In this document: piece by piece, positions 45,601 through 53,360 of the stretch
Layout of the letters: every line of letters starts with the position of its first letter
How positions within the stretch are numbered: position 1 is the first letter of the stretch
NCBI RefSeq assembly: GCF_018967865.2
Contig: NZ_JAHLZY020000001.1
Span: 4,154,001 to 4,218,000, forward strand
Origin: Hymenobacter siberiensis
Lineage (GTDB): Bacteria; Bacteroidota; Bacteroidia; Cytophagales; Hymenobacteraceae
DNA length: 64,000 bases
Direction: 5' to 3'
The notes under the pieces: model-generated
The model's database searches: none
What the model was told of the DNA's origin: nothing
Seen by the model: the letters and a program-made list of their open reading frames with translations, nothing else
Position numbers and translations under genes: made by a program

Positions 45601-45728
45601 ACCCCGACAAGGTGGACGCTACCCGCTTCGGCAGCTACTCCAACGGTGAGATTCCTTACACCCGCAACGCCGCGCAGTTCGGCTTTAATGGGGCGTATTA
45701 CTACACGAACGTGACGCTGACGTTCTAG
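42672..45728 (+). CDS. TonB-dependent receptor with STN and carboxypeptidase-like domains
   Basis: A 1018-residue outer-membrane receptor for TonB-driven uptake. Order of parts: signal peptide (to about residue 33, GLPGLAGA), STN signalling domain (about 38-120, FLYSQQLIGAERRVSV), carboxypeptidase-regulatory-like domain (about 137-200, VTGRVVDEQGAGMPGVTVLE, AVGYKTQ), plug (DVTVVGSRGLPRTDVERPMPVDV, VLVLVDGKRRHQFSALN, RIEVLRDGAAAQYGSDAIAGVINL) and a 22-strand barrel ending in phenylalanine (VTLTF). The STN domain and the upstream sigma/FecR pair point to FecIRA-type signalling control of its own expression. No SusD partner is present, so a siderophore, a cobalamin-like ligand or another non-glycan substrate is more likely than a polysaccharide. 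Confidence 0.95.
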   Translation: MLHAFPFCRAAARLTFVAVLAAGLPGLAGAAVRPTTRLTAEDVLTRHVTLQAQAQTVKAVLATIESQVHIHFLYSQQLIGAERRVSVAAVDEPLSGVLQHLLAPLRIGYEVVSSGIVLAPTAAVAPIPVTGRVVDEQGAGMPGVTVLEQNTTNGTGTDGDGRFSLKVQPGATLVISAVGYKTQLLTVGERTSFDVRMVPSATDLGDVTVVGSRGLPRTDVERPMPVDVLNAKELQLTGQTDLAQQVQFNSPSFNSAKTGVNGVANYADPASLRGLSPDQVLVLVDGKRRHQFSALNLNVTVGAGTVVTDLNAIPTLAIERIEVLRDGAAAQYGSDAIAGVINLGLNKSTGVATAKVQYGVTQQGDGAQYLAGANYGVKLGKTNPGYLNMTLQYQHQSQTNRSDDYRGGIYSAFPALNSANPTPSATQIANENRLRTERGNVYPQVGQPFNVGVYGSNQADIYQGFYNLGIPLGDSKWSVYSFGGYSRKDILAYGFFRNAITTGSNYSPLHPDGYLPELPGRSDDYSAVVGLNRKLAGGWNLDFSTGYGYNYLDLFANKTANASMGTASPTDFYVGRSAFGQSTSEVNVSRNYTGLFGTKSFNVAFGSQFRADQFKLQRGSAESYFAGPLAASSGKSPGSNGRPGIAPDDETNATRTNVGVYVDLESDITTRLLLTTALRYENYSDFGSNVSGKFAGRFKVTEGISLRGSLNRGFRAPSLQQTFNSVTTSTVQSGAIVQTKQLRNDDPRLQPLGVAAPKAETSWNYSAGVAAQLGPNLLFTVDAYQIDIKDRIIDSERLIKSSIKALQTPAFDGISEIRFFTNAIDTRTRGVDLVTTYKTEFSERSRFTTSLALTFNQTNIVRTSDTPAQLQAGTTNRILLIDTVSIGLIERAQPRQKILLSATYTYGKFSITPRASYFGAVTAYEKPANRTVNGAVVYVPHISQEFKGKTLIDLALVYNPAKAVSLTLGGNNLFNVYPDKVDATRFGSYSNGEIPYTRNAAQFGFNGAYYYTNVTLTF

Positions 45729-45849
45729 AACGCCATGCTTTATCTGGCGTCCGCTTGTCGAAGCATCTCTACCTCAATAGTAAACCCCTTCGCTGCAACG
45801 AAGCGGGGGAGATGCTTCGACAAGCGGACGCCAGATAAAGCATGACGTT
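45729..45849. repeat. R1 palindrome (copy 6), long variant
   Basis: Starts one base after the TonB receptor stop. Arms AACGCCATGCTTTATCTGGC... and ...GCCAGATAAAGCATGACGTT, extended through GTCCGCTTGTCGAAGCATCTC / GAGATGCTTCGACAAGCGGAC: longer than other copies and with an inserted TTTATCTGGC segment. Confidence 0.9.
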
Positions 45850-45887
45850 CTTTTTATTTGACGTTCAATTATCCCCAAGTTGCCCCC

Positions 45888-46793
45888 ATGACCAACCTCG
45901 TTTTGCTGGTGCTGTGCCTGGGCCTGGGGGCCGCCCTGCGCCACTGGCAGCTGCTGCCGCCTACGGCGGCCGGCGTGCTGAACCAGCTGGTGGTGGTGGT
46001 GCTGCTCCCGGCCCTGGCCTTTCTGCACCTAGCCGAGGCGCGGCCCGAAGCCCGGCTGCTGCTGCCGATACTGATGCCCTGGCTGATTTTTGGGGTGGGC
46101 TGGGTGTTTTTTGCCCTCCTGGGGCGGCGGCTGGGGTTGGCGCGCGGCACGGTGGGGGCGCTGATTCTCACGGGCGGCATCAGCAGCGTGTCGTTTGTGG
46201 GATTTCCAATTTTTGAGATGCTGTACGGACCCGCCGGGCTGGCCATGGGGCTGGTGATGAGCCTGGCCGGCTCCATTCTCATCAGTGTGACGCTGGGCGT
46301 GGTGGTGGGCTCGTGGTACGGCGCGGCGCGGCCCACGTGGCGCGGCATGGTGGGCAATGTGGTGCGATTTCCACCGTTTCTGGCCTTTGTGGCGGCGCTG
46401 GTGGCGCACCTGTTTGGCTACCGGCACCCGGCGCTGGTGCGCGGCGTGCTGGAGCGGCTCAGCTCGCCGTTTCCGGTGATTGCGCTGCTGGCGGTGGGCC
46501 TGCAGCTGCAATGGCGGGTGCCCCAGGCCCGCGCCCGCCTACTGGCCTGGGGCCTCGGCTACAAGCTGCTGCTGGCCCCGCTGGTGGTGGCGGTGGTGTA
46601 CGTGGGCCTGCTCCGGCAGCACGGGCCGGCCACCAACATCTGCCTGCTCGGCGCGGCCATCGGCCCCATGAATACGGCCGCCGTCATCGCCGACCGCTAC
46701 GGCCTCGACCCACCGCTGGCCGCCCAGATGGTGGGGCTGGGCATTCCGCTCTCCCTCCCGCTACTGGCCCTGCTGGGCTGGTGGCTGCAGTAA
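45888..46793 (+). CDS. AEC-family (auxin efflux carrier) transporter
   Basis: A 301-residue inner-membrane carrier of the AEC family with about ten helices. Landmarks are the first helix MTNLVLLVLCLGLGAALR, GTVGALILTGGISSVSFVGFPIFEMLYG and PATNICLLGAAIGPMNTAAVIADRYGLDPPLAAQMVGLGIPLSLP. Family members export or import organic acids such as malate and malonate. Its neighbours (DctA-like symporter, glycerate kinase, tartrate/D-malate dehydrogenase) support a C4-acid substrate but do not prove it. The ATG at 45888 is chosen because it starts the first helix; an R1 palindrome lies before and another after the gene. Confidence 0.9.
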   Translation: MTNLVLLVLCLGLGAALRHWQLLPPTAAGVLNQLVVVVLLPALAFLHLAEARPEARLLLPILMPWLIFGVGWVFFALLGRRLGLARGTVGALILTGGISSVSFVGFPIFEMLYGPAGLAMGLVMSLAGSILISVTLGVVVGSWYGAARPTWRGMVGNVVRFPPFLAFVAALVAHLFGYRHPALVRGVLERLSSPFPVIALLAVGLQLQWRVPQARARLLAWGLGYKLLLAPLVVAVVYVGLLRQHGPATNICLLGAAIGPMNTAAVIADRYGLDPPLAAQMVGLGIPLSLPLLALLGWWLQ

Positions 46794-46818
46794 ATTGGTG
46801 ACTGAGTAAAGTAAAAAG

Positions 46819-46925
46819 AACGTCATGCCGAGCGCAGCCGAGGCATCTCGCGTGCTCCCACTAATCTTTTTTCAACGATTGAATTACTACCATAAGCGAG
46901 ATGCCTCGGCTGCGCTCGGCATGAC
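46819..46925. repeat. R1 palindrome (copy 7)
   Basis: Arms AACGTCATGCCGAGCGCAGC and GCTGCGCTCGGCATGAC, extended by CGAGGCATCTCGC/GCGAGATGCCTCG, between the AEC and DctA genes, 25 bp after the AEC stop codon. Confidence 0.92.
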
Positions 46926-46987
46926 ATTCTTCTAAATTCGTGCCTTCCTATCCTCCTATACCCTCCTACCTTAAACCTCCCCCTCCC

Positions 46988-48316
46988 ATGACATTCAACC
47001 GCATTTTTCACAACCTCACGCTGTGGGTGCTACTGGCCATTGTGGCCGGGGCGCTGCTGGGGCATTTCGAGCCAGCCACGGCCGTTAAGATGGAGTTTTT
47101 GGGCAAGCGGTTCATCGACGTGGTGAAGCTGTTCATCAACCCGATTATTTTCCTCACCATCACGCTCGGCATCAGCACCATGGGCGACCTGAAGAAGGTG
47201 GGGCGCATTGGGGGCAAGGCGCTGATTTACTTTGAGGTAGTGACCACGCTGGCCCTGCTCATTGGGGTGGCGGTGGCAGCTCTTGTGCGGCCCGGCGATG
47301 GCGTGAGCACCGAAAAGCTCGATACTGGGAAGGTGGGCGAGTTTACGAAGCGGGCCGGCGATTTTTCGTGGGGTCACTTCCTGGCCGACAACCTCACGCT
47401 GCAGGTGCTTATCGTGGCCATCATCATGGGCATTGTGCTCAGCAAGTATGCCGGTCGCAAGCCCATCATCACCCTGCTGAAAACGGCCTCCAAGTATGTA
47501 TTCCGGGGCCTGCACCTGGTGATGCTACTGGCGCCCATCGGGGCGTTTGGGGGCATGGCCTTCACCATTGGCAAGTATGGTATTGCCACGCTGCTGCCGC
47601 TGGGCAAGCTCATGGTGACGGTGTATTTGACCATGGCCGTGTTTATTTTCCTGATTCTGGGCTCTATTCTACGCTACTGCCGCATCGGCATGTGGTCGTT
47701 TCTGAAGTACATAAAGGCCGAGCTGCTGATTGTGCTGGGCACTTCTTCCTCCGAAGCAGGCCTGCCGGGCCTCATGGAAAAGCTGGTGGGCATGGGCTGC
47801 GCGCAGCCGGTGGTGGGCCTAGTGGTGCCCACGGGCTACTCCTTCAACCTCGACGGTACGACGATTTACCTCTCGCTCGCGACCCTGTTTCTGGCCCAGG
47901 TGTTTAAAGTCGAGCTTTCGGTGGGCCAGATTATTACGATGATGGGCATTCTGATGGTGACCAGCAAGGGCGCGGCCGGGGTGGCGGGCAGCGGCTTCGT
48001 GGTGCTGGCCAGCACGCTCACAGCCATGAAGGTGATTCCGGTGGAGGGCTTGGCCCTGCTACTGGGCGTGGACCGGTTTATGTCGGAAGCCCGTAGCATC
48101 ACCAACTTCATTGGCAACGGCGTGGCCACCATCTTCCTGGCTCACAACGAAGGTGCCCTCGACCATGCCCGCGCCGAAGAAGCCCTGGGCCGCCCCATGC
48201 GGCGCTTCACCTTTGGCAAGTCCAGCCGTACGCCCACCAGCGGCGAATACCTCGGCACCGTGGCCGAAGCGGATGCGCTGGAAGCAGCAGCCGAACAGGA
48301 AACGTCGCGCCCATAG
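46988..48316 (+). CDS. dctA: Dicarboxylate/amino-acid:cation symporter (DAACS)
   Basis: A 442-residue inner-membrane symporter of the DctA/GltP group, importing C4-dicarboxylates (or glutamate/aspartate) with protons or sodium. It has eight helices and two re-entrant loops. Signatures: LFINPIIFLTITLGISTMG, the serine-rich hairpin GTSSSEAGLPGLMEKLVGMG, VVGLVVPTGYSFNLDGTTIYLSLATLFLAQ, ITMMGILMVTSKGAAGVAGSGFVVLASTL, and the last helix with GVDRFMSEARSITNFIGNGVATIFLA. The overall pattern favours DctA over amino-acid carriers. It is followed 86 bp later by the glycerate kinase gene; both orientation and function fit a tartrate/malate use cluster. The ATG at 46988 is preferred over an upstream in-frame start. 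Confidence 0.92.
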   Translation: MTFNRIFHNLTLWVLLAIVAGALLGHFEPATAVKMEFLGKRFIDVVKLFINPIIFLTITLGISTMGDLKKVGRIGGKALIYFEVVTTLALLIGVAVAALVRPGDGVSTEKLDTGKVGEFTKRAGDFSWGHFLADNLTLQVLIVAIIMGIVLSKYAGRKPIITLLKTASKYVFRGLHLVMLLAPIGAFGGMAFTIGKYGIATLLPLGKLMVTVYLTMAVFIFLILGSILRYCRIGMWSFLKYIKAELLIVLGTSSSEAGLPGLMEKLVGMGCAQPVVGLVVPTGYSFNLDGTTIYLSLATLFLAQVFKVELSVGQIITMMGILMVTSKGAAGVAGSGFVVLASTLTAMKVIPVEGLALLLGVDRFMSEARSITNFIGNGVATIFLAHNEGALDHARAEEALGRPMRRFTFGKSSRTPTSGEYLGTVAEADALEAAAEQETSRP

Positions 48317-48401
48317 CGGAATTTCCTGTTCGGCCCAACCCCGCGCCTGCCAGCTTTTTCCCACGGAATCAGCCCCGCTCAAAGCTCCGTTTTACCCCGC
48401 C

Positions 48402-49556
48402 GTGAACATTCTCATTGCCCCCGACTCGTTCAAGGATGCCCTGGCCGCGCCGCTGGTGTGTGAGCACCTGCGGCGCGGGCTGCAACGGACTTTTCCGGCG
48501 GCAAATTGCCGGCTGTTGCCCCTGGCCGACGGCGGCGAAGGCACCCTAGAAACGCTGGCTGCCGTACTCGGCGGCGTATTTGTGGCGGCCGAAGTGCACG
48601 ACCCGCTGTGCCGGCCCATTCGCGCCGAATACCTCTGGCTGCCCGAAACGGCCACCGCGGTGGTCGAAATGGCCCGCGCCTCGGGCCTGGAGCGGCTGGC
48701 CGACACGGAGCGCGACGCTGCCCGCACCACCACGCTGGGCACCGGCGAACTGCTGGCCCACGCCCTCGACCACGGCGCTCGCCACCTCGTACTCACGGTG
48801 GGCGGCAGCGCCACCAACGACGCTGGCCTGGGCCTGGCCACGGCCCTGGGCTACCGGTTTTTCGACGAAAACGGGCACACCGTGCCCCCCACCGGCGAGC
48901 ACCTGGGCCGCGTGCGCCGCATCGACGCCGCCGAGGTGCACCCGCGACTAGCCGCCGTCAGCTGCCGCGTGGTGACGGACGTGACTAATCCATTCTTCGG
49001 GCCCACGGGCGCGGCCCACGTCTTTGCCGCCCAAAAAGGAGCCGATGTCGCCGCCATTGCCCACCTCGACGCCGGCCTGCGCGCTTTTGCCGACGTGCTC
49101 CAGGGCACGTTCGGGCTGGCCGTGCAGCAGCTGCCGGGCAGCGGGGCCGGCGGGGGCATGGCCGGCGGGGCGGCGGCCTTCCTGCAGGCGCGCATCAGCT
49201 CGGCCGCCGATTGGGTACTGGAGCTGACCGGGGCCGACCAGCTGCTGCAAGCCGCCGACCTGCTCATCACCGGCGAAGGCCGGGTAGATGGCCAGACCTG
49301 GCAGGGCAAGCTGCTGGGCCGGCTGCTGGCGCGGGCCGCCCACCACGCGGTGCCCGTGGTACTGGTATGCGGCACCCTGCTGGAGGTTGATGCCGTGCTA
49401 GCCGACCCGAACGTACTCTACGCCACCTCCATCCTGCCCGAGCCACTGCCGCTGGCCGAAGCGCTGCGCCGCACCCCGGCCCTGCTCGAAACCCAGGGTG
49501 CACTGCTGGGCCGGCTGCTGGCGCACGGCGGCATTCACTGCAAGCCAGCGCCTTAG
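48402..49556 (+). CDS. glxK: Glycerate kinase
   Basis: Phosphorylates D-glycerate with ATP to 2- or 3-phosphoglycerate, feeding glycolysis. A 384-residue member of the GK-I family: LIAPDSFKDALAAPLVCEHLRRGL at the start, LADGGEGTLETL, LTVGGSATNDAGLGLATALGYRF, GSGAGGGMAGGAAAFL, LLITGEGRVDGQTWQGK. The GTG at 48402 is used because it directly precedes this start; no ATG fits. It lies between the DctA-like symporter and the tartrate/D-malate dehydrogenase on the same strand, which produces or follows glycerate in tartrate degradation, supporting the pathway assignment. The dehydrogenase follows after an R1 palindrome. Confidence 0.95.
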   Translation: MNILIAPDSFKDALAAPLVCEHLRRGLQRTFPAANCRLLPLADGGEGTLETLAAVLGGVFVAAEVHDPLCRPIRAEYLWLPETATAVVEMARASGLERLADTERDAARTTTLGTGELLAHALDHGARHLVLTVGGSATNDAGLGLATALGYRFFDENGHTVPPTGEHLGRVRRIDAAEVHPRLAAVSCRVVTDVTNPFFGPTGAAHVFAAQKGADVAAIAHLDAGLRAFADVLQGTFGLAVQQLPGSGAGGGMAGGAAAFLQARISSAADWVLELTGADQLLQAADLLITGEGRVDGQTWQGKLLGRLLARAAHHAVPVVLVCGTLLEVDAVLADPNVLYATSILPEPLPLAEALRRTPALLETQGALLGRLLAHGGIHCKPAP

Positions 49557-49589
49557 AGCATTTTCGGGAATTTATCAAGACATCGTTTT

Positions 49590-49680
49590 CGTCATACTGA
49601 GCTTGTCGAAGCATCTCTACTGCTTCGTTGAAAAGCGCCAAACGAAGCAGTAGAGATGCTTCGACAAGCTCAGCATGACG
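49590..49680. repeat. R1 palindrome (copy 8), AGCTTGTCGAAGC variant
   Basis: CGTCATACTGAGCTTGTCGAAGC...GCTTCGACAAGCTCAGCATGACG; the inner part (CTACTGCTTCGTT / AACGAAGCAGTAG) also pairs, so almost the whole element folds as one hairpin. Between glycerate kinase and the dehydrogenase. Confidence 0.93.
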
Positions 49681-49765
49681 GTCAGCTAGCAAACTGTTTG
49701 AAAGAACCCGTCTTCCTATCCAAACCCTTAACATTCAACCTTCGCCACTTTCAACCTCTCATTTC

Positions 49766-50860
49766 ATGAAAGACTATCACCTCGCGGTTCTTCCCGCCGA
49801 CGGCATTGGGCCGGAAGTTATTGCGGCCAGCCGGCAGGTGCTCCGCAAGCTGGAGCAGCTGCACGGCGGCGTGCGCTTCGAGACGCAGGAGTTTGGCTGG
49901 GGCTCGGAACACTACGAGAAAACCGGGGCCATGATGCCGGCCGATGGACTTCAGCAGATGGAGAAAGGTGGGTTTGAAGCCATCCTGATGGGGCCGGTGG
50001 GCAGCCCCACCATTCCCGACCATGTCACGCTGTGGGGCCTGCTGCTGCCCATTCGCCAGGGCTTCGACCAGTACGTGAACCTGCGGCCCATGCGCCAGCT
50101 CGACGGCGTGGCCTCGCCCCTGCGCAACCCCGAGCAGTACCCCATCGACATGGTGTGCATCCGCGAAAACTCGGAGGGCGAGTACGCCGGCGTGGGCGGG
50201 CGGGTACACCGGCAGCGGCCCCAAGAGGTGGCGCTGCAGTCCATTGTGTTCACGCGGGCGGGCACGGAGCGGGTGATGCGCTTTGCCTTCGACTACGCCC
50301 AACAGCACGGCCGCCGGCTGGTAACGAACGTGACGAAATCGAACAGCATGCAGCACAACATGGTGTTTTGGGACGATATTTTCCAGGAAATGGCGGCCGG
50401 CTACCCTGCCCAAGCCACCGACCAGCAGCTCGTGGACTCGATGACGGCCCGCATGGTGAGCCAGCCGGAAACGGTGGATGTGTTCGTGGCTTCCAACCTG
50501 TTTGGCGACATCCTCACGGACCTGGGGGCGGCGCTCACGGGCAGCATGGGGCTGGCCCCCAGTGCCAACCTCAACCCCGAGCGGCGCTACCCCAGCCTGT
50601 TTCAGGCCATCCACGGCTCGGCCTTCGATTTGGTGGGCAAGAACGTGGCCAACCCCATCGCCAGCATCTGGTCGGTGCAGCTGATGCTGGAGTTTCTGGG
50701 CGAAACCGAGCTGGCCTCGCGCCTCATGCACGCCATCGAAACGGTGCTGCGCGAGCAGCGCGTGCGCACCCGCGACCTGGGCGGCACCAGCTCCACCACC
50801 GACATGACCCAGGCCGTGTGCCGGGCGCTGGAAACGGAGCCGGCTTTGGCCAAACGCTGA
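49766..50860 (+). CDS. ttuC: Tartrate/D-malate dehydrogenase
   Basis: NAD-dependent decarboxylating beta-hydroxyacid dehydrogenase. The 364-residue product matches TtuC/DmlA far better than isopropylmalate dehydrogenase: PADGIGPEVIAASRQVL, FGWGSEHYEKTGAMMPADGL, GPVGSPTIPDHVTLWGLLLP, FDQYVNLRPMRQL, RENSEGEYAGVGGR, VTKSNSMQHNMVFWDDIF, VASNLFGDILTDLGAAL with the metal-binding aspartates, IHGSAFDLVGKNVANPIAS. The family oxidises tartrate (to oxaloglycolate, then glycerate) and D-malate (to pyruvate and carbon dioxide), so either substrate is possible. Next to glycerate kinase and a dicarboxylate symporter, the tartrate-to-glycerate role is attractive. An R1 palindrome precedes the gene. Confidence 0.9.
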   Translation: MKDYHLAVLPADGIGPEVIAASRQVLRKLEQLHGGVRFETQEFGWGSEHYEKTGAMMPADGLQQMEKGGFEAILMGPVGSPTIPDHVTLWGLLLPIRQGFDQYVNLRPMRQLDGVASPLRNPEQYPIDMVCIRENSEGEYAGVGGRVHRQRPQEVALQSIVFTRAGTERVMRFAFDYAQQHGRRLVTNVTKSNSMQHNMVFWDDIFQEMAAGYPAQATDQQLVDSMTARMVSQPETVDVFVASNLFGDILTDLGAALTGSMGLAPSANLNPERRYPSLFQAIHGSAFDLVGKNVANPIASIWSVQLMLEFLGETELASRLMHAIETVLREQRVRTRDLGGTSSTTDMTQAVCRALETEPALAKR

Positions 50861-50900
50861 TACCTGGCTAATGGAAAGGCATTGCTATTTTGAATAAAAA

Positions 50901-50953
50901 AGAACGGTCATGCTGAGCTTGTCGAAGCATGACCGTTCTGCTCAGCATGACCG
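50901..50953. repeat. R1 palindrome (copy 9), short
   Basis: AGAACGGTCATGCTGAGC...GAAGCATGACCGTTCT hairpin, plus a trailing GCTCAGCATGACCG, 41 bp after the dehydrogenase stop codon. Confidence 0.85.
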
Positions 50954-51001
50954 TGCTTTTACATAAAGCGAATAGGCCCTGAACTCAATCCATTACCTGT
51001 C

Positions 51002-51979
51002 ATGACCCCCACCCTCGGCACTCCCAACACCCCACAATCAGCAGGGTACGCGCAGCTACCGGAGCTGCCGGCCCCGATGCCGCCGGGCGTGGAAGCGCAC
51101 TTTTTCCCGGGCTTCACGGTGCATGCCGTGGCTACGTCCGGGGCCACCATTCACGTACTGCGGGGCGGCACCGGGCCGCCGCTGCTGCTGTTGCACGGGC
51201 ACCCCGAAACCCACGTGATGTGGCACAAGATAGCCGGCGAGCTGGCGCGCGACTACACGGTGGTGCTGCCCGACCTGCGCGGCTACGGCGATTCGAGCAA
51301 GCCCGCCAGCAGCCCCGACCACGGCCCTCACTCCTTCCGCAGCATGGCCCAGGACCAGGTGGAGGTGATGGCGCACTTCGGCTTCGACACCTTTTTTCTG
51401 GCCGGGCACGACCGGGGCGGGCGCGTGGCGCACCGCCTGTGCCTCGACCACCCCGGTGCCGTGCGCAAGGTATGCGTGCTCGACATCGCTCCTACGCTGA
51501 CCATGTATGCCGACACCAACCAGGAGTTCGCGACGCGCTACGTGTGGTGGTTTTTCCAGATTCAGCCCACCCCCGTGCCCGAAAACCTGATTGGCTTCGA
51601 CCCGACCTATTACCTGCAACACCACCTCGCCGTGCAGAATAAAACGCCCGGCGCCATCGCGCCCGACGCCCTGCGCGAGTACCTGCGCTGCTACTGCTGC
51701 CAGAACACCATCCACGCCGTGTGCGAGGACTACCGCGCCGCCGCCAGCATCGACCTCGACCACGACCGGGCCGACGACGCGGCCGGGCACCGTGTGACGG
51801 CCCCGCTCCTGGCCCTGTGGGGTGCCCGGGGCACGGTGGCCCGCCTCTGGAACGTGGTGGCCACCTGGCAGGCCAAGGCCACCACCGTGAGGGGCGAGGC
51901 CCTGGACTGCGGCCACTTCCTGCCCGAGGAGCAGCCCCAGGCGGTACTAGCCCATTTTCAGACATTTTTTCGGGATTGA
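51002..51979 (+). CDS. Haloacetate-dehalogenase-like alpha/beta hydrolase
   Basis: A 325-residue alpha/beta hydrolase with an aspartate nucleophile. The nucleophile elbow is GHDRGGRVAHRL with Asp137 in place of serine, followed by the sequence LVLDIAPT-like CVLDIAPTLTMYAD. Oxyanion motif HGHPETHVMWHKIA, and a C-terminal histidine in LDCGHFLPEEQP. This pattern is that of fluoroacetate dehalogenases and their relatives, which release halide from haloacids. In the cap region (YVWWFFQIQPTPVPE) the expected His-Trp halide pair seems to be Trp-Trp, so halide binding may differ. It follows the tartrate/malate dehydrogenase on the same strand. The substrate could also be an epoxide or ester. Confidence 0.82.
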   Translation: MTPTLGTPNTPQSAGYAQLPELPAPMPPGVEAHFFPGFTVHAVATSGATIHVLRGGTGPPLLLLHGHPETHVMWHKIAGELARDYTVVLPDLRGYGDSSKPASSPDHGPHSFRSMAQDQVEVMAHFGFDTFFLAGHDRGGRVAHRLCLDHPGAVRKVCVLDIAPTLTMYADTNQEFATRYVWWFFQIQPTPVPENLIGFDPTYYLQHHLAVQNKTPGAIAPDALREYLRCYCCQNTIHAVCEDYRAAASIDLDHDRADDAAGHRVTAPLLALWGARGTVARLWNVVATWQAKATTVRGEALDCGHFLPEEQPQAVLAHFQTFFRD

Positions 51980-52061
51980 ACAGGCCGCCTGGGCAGACTG
52001 ACAGCCGGTAATTCAGCGCCGCGCCGGCCACAGCTAATTTTCACACCCGACCTTTGCCGTC

Positions 52062-53240
52062 GTGGAATCTTCAACCCTGCCCTCGCCCGCTGCCCCTACT
52101 CGCCCGCCCATCCGCTTCGACCGTAACGAGCTGGCCGGCGCGTTTGGCGACCTCGGCACCGACCTGCCGCTGCTCATCGGCGTTATCGCCGCTTCGGGGG
52201 TCGATAGTGCCGGGGTGCTGATTCTCTTCGGGTTGATGCAGGTTTTTACCGGGCTCTGGTACCGCATACCCATGCCCGTGCAGCCCCTCAAGGCTTTTGC
52301 GGCGCTGGTCATTGCCCAGAAAATTCCGGGGCGCGTCATTTTCGGCGGAGGGCTGGCCATTGGGGTCAGCATGTTTTTCCTCTCGATAACGGGGCTCATT
52401 GATGCGCTGGCGCGGCTGGTACCCAAGGCCGTAGTACGCGGCATTCAGTTCGGACTGGCGCTGCAGCTCAGTACGCTGGCCCTAAAGCAGTACGTGGGGG
52501 CCGATGGCGCGCCCGGCTACGCGCTGGCGGCGGCGGCTTTCACGGTTACGGTGGTACTGTTTGGCAACCGGCGCTGGCCGGCGGCGCTCATCGTTATTAC
52601 CCTGGGCGTGGTGTATGCGCTGGTGTTCAAGCTCGATTTCGCCACGGCCCAGAAGGCGGTGGGCCTGCACCTGCCCACCTGGCACCTGCCCCAGTCGGCC
52701 GACATCCTTACCGGGGCCGTGCTACTGGCGCTGCCCCAGATTCCGCTTTCGCTGGGCAATTCTATTCTGGCTACCAAGCAGGTAGCGCAGGACTTGTTCC
52801 CGGAGCGGGAGCCGCTCACGATTAAGAAAATCAGCTTCACCTATGCCCTGATGAACCTGGCGAACCCGTTTTTCGGCGGCTTCCCGGTGTGCCACGGCTC
52901 GGGCGGCATGGTGGGGCACTATGCGTTTGGGGCGCGCACGGGCGGGTCGGTGGTCATCTACGGCAGTATTTTCCTGGTGATGGGCCTGTTTTTCAGCCAG
53001 GGTTTTGCCGATGTGGTGCAGATTTTCCCGCTGCCGGTACTGGGCGTGCTGCTGCTGTTCGAAGCGCTGTCGCTGGCCACGCTGCTGCGCGACATCAGCA
53101 GCAGCCGCGCCGATTTGCTGGTGGCGCTGCTAGTGGGACTGCTGTGCGCCGGGCTGCCGTATGGCTACCTGGTGGGGCTGATTGTGGGCACGGCCCTTTA
53201 CTATGCCATGCAGCGCGGCTGGGTGGGCCTGGGGAAGTAG
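52062..53240 (+). CDS. MOT1-type molybdate/sulfate transporter
   Basis: A 392-residue polytopic membrane protein of the putative sulfate/molybdate (MOT1) family in the SulP superfamily. Key segments: FDRNELAGAFGDLGTDLPLLIG near the start, MPVQPLKAFAALVIAQ (the first of the paired signature regions), ALPQIPLSLGNSILATKQVAQDLFP, and FFGGFPVCHGSGGMVGHYAFGARTGGS. These are the conserved MOT1 signatures. Molybdate uptake would feed the moa/mobA/fdhD/YdeP set elsewhere in the window. The start is GTG 52062; a GACCTTTG box ends 5 nt earlier, near the -7 consensus. It is followed by an R1 palindrome. Confidence 0.92.
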   Translation: MESSTLPSPAAPTRPPIRFDRNELAGAFGDLGTDLPLLIGVIAASGVDSAGVLILFGLMQVFTGLWYRIPMPVQPLKAFAALVIAQKIPGRVIFGGGLAIGVSMFFLSITGLIDALARLVPKAVVRGIQFGLALQLSTLALKQYVGADGAPGYALAAAAFTVTVVLFGNRRWPAALIVITLGVVYALVFKLDFATAQKAVGLHLPTWHLPQSADILTGAVLLALPQIPLSLGNSILATKQVAQDLFPEREPLTIKKISFTYALMNLANPFFGGFPVCHGSGGMVGHYAFGARTGGSVVIYGSIFLVMGLFFSQGFADVVQIFPLPVLGVLLLFEALSLATLLRDISSSRADLLVALLVGLLCAGLPYGYLVGLIVGTALYYAMQRGWVGLGK

Positions 53241-53259
53241 GGGCGTTATTCCAATAGTA

Positions 53260-53351
53260 ACGTTATGCTGAGCGCAGCCGAAGCATCTCTACCGCAGTAG
53301 TAAACTGATTACTTGCACGGTAGAGATGCTTCGGCTGCGCTCAGCATGACG
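53260..53351. repeat. R1 palindrome (copy 10)
   Basis: Arms ACGTTATGCTGAGCGCAGCC and GGCTGCGCTCAGCATGACG, extended by GAAGCATCTCTACC/GGTAGAGATGCTTC, between the convergent MOT1 and thioesterase genes. Confidence 0.92.
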
Positions 53352-53360
53352 GACGGGCGC

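Noticed and set aside
49766..50860. 3-isopropylmalate dehydrogenase LeuB
   Set aside because: The sequence has the TtuC/DmlA-type motifs (ITLWGL-like, RENSEGEYAG) and no leucine genes are adjacent.
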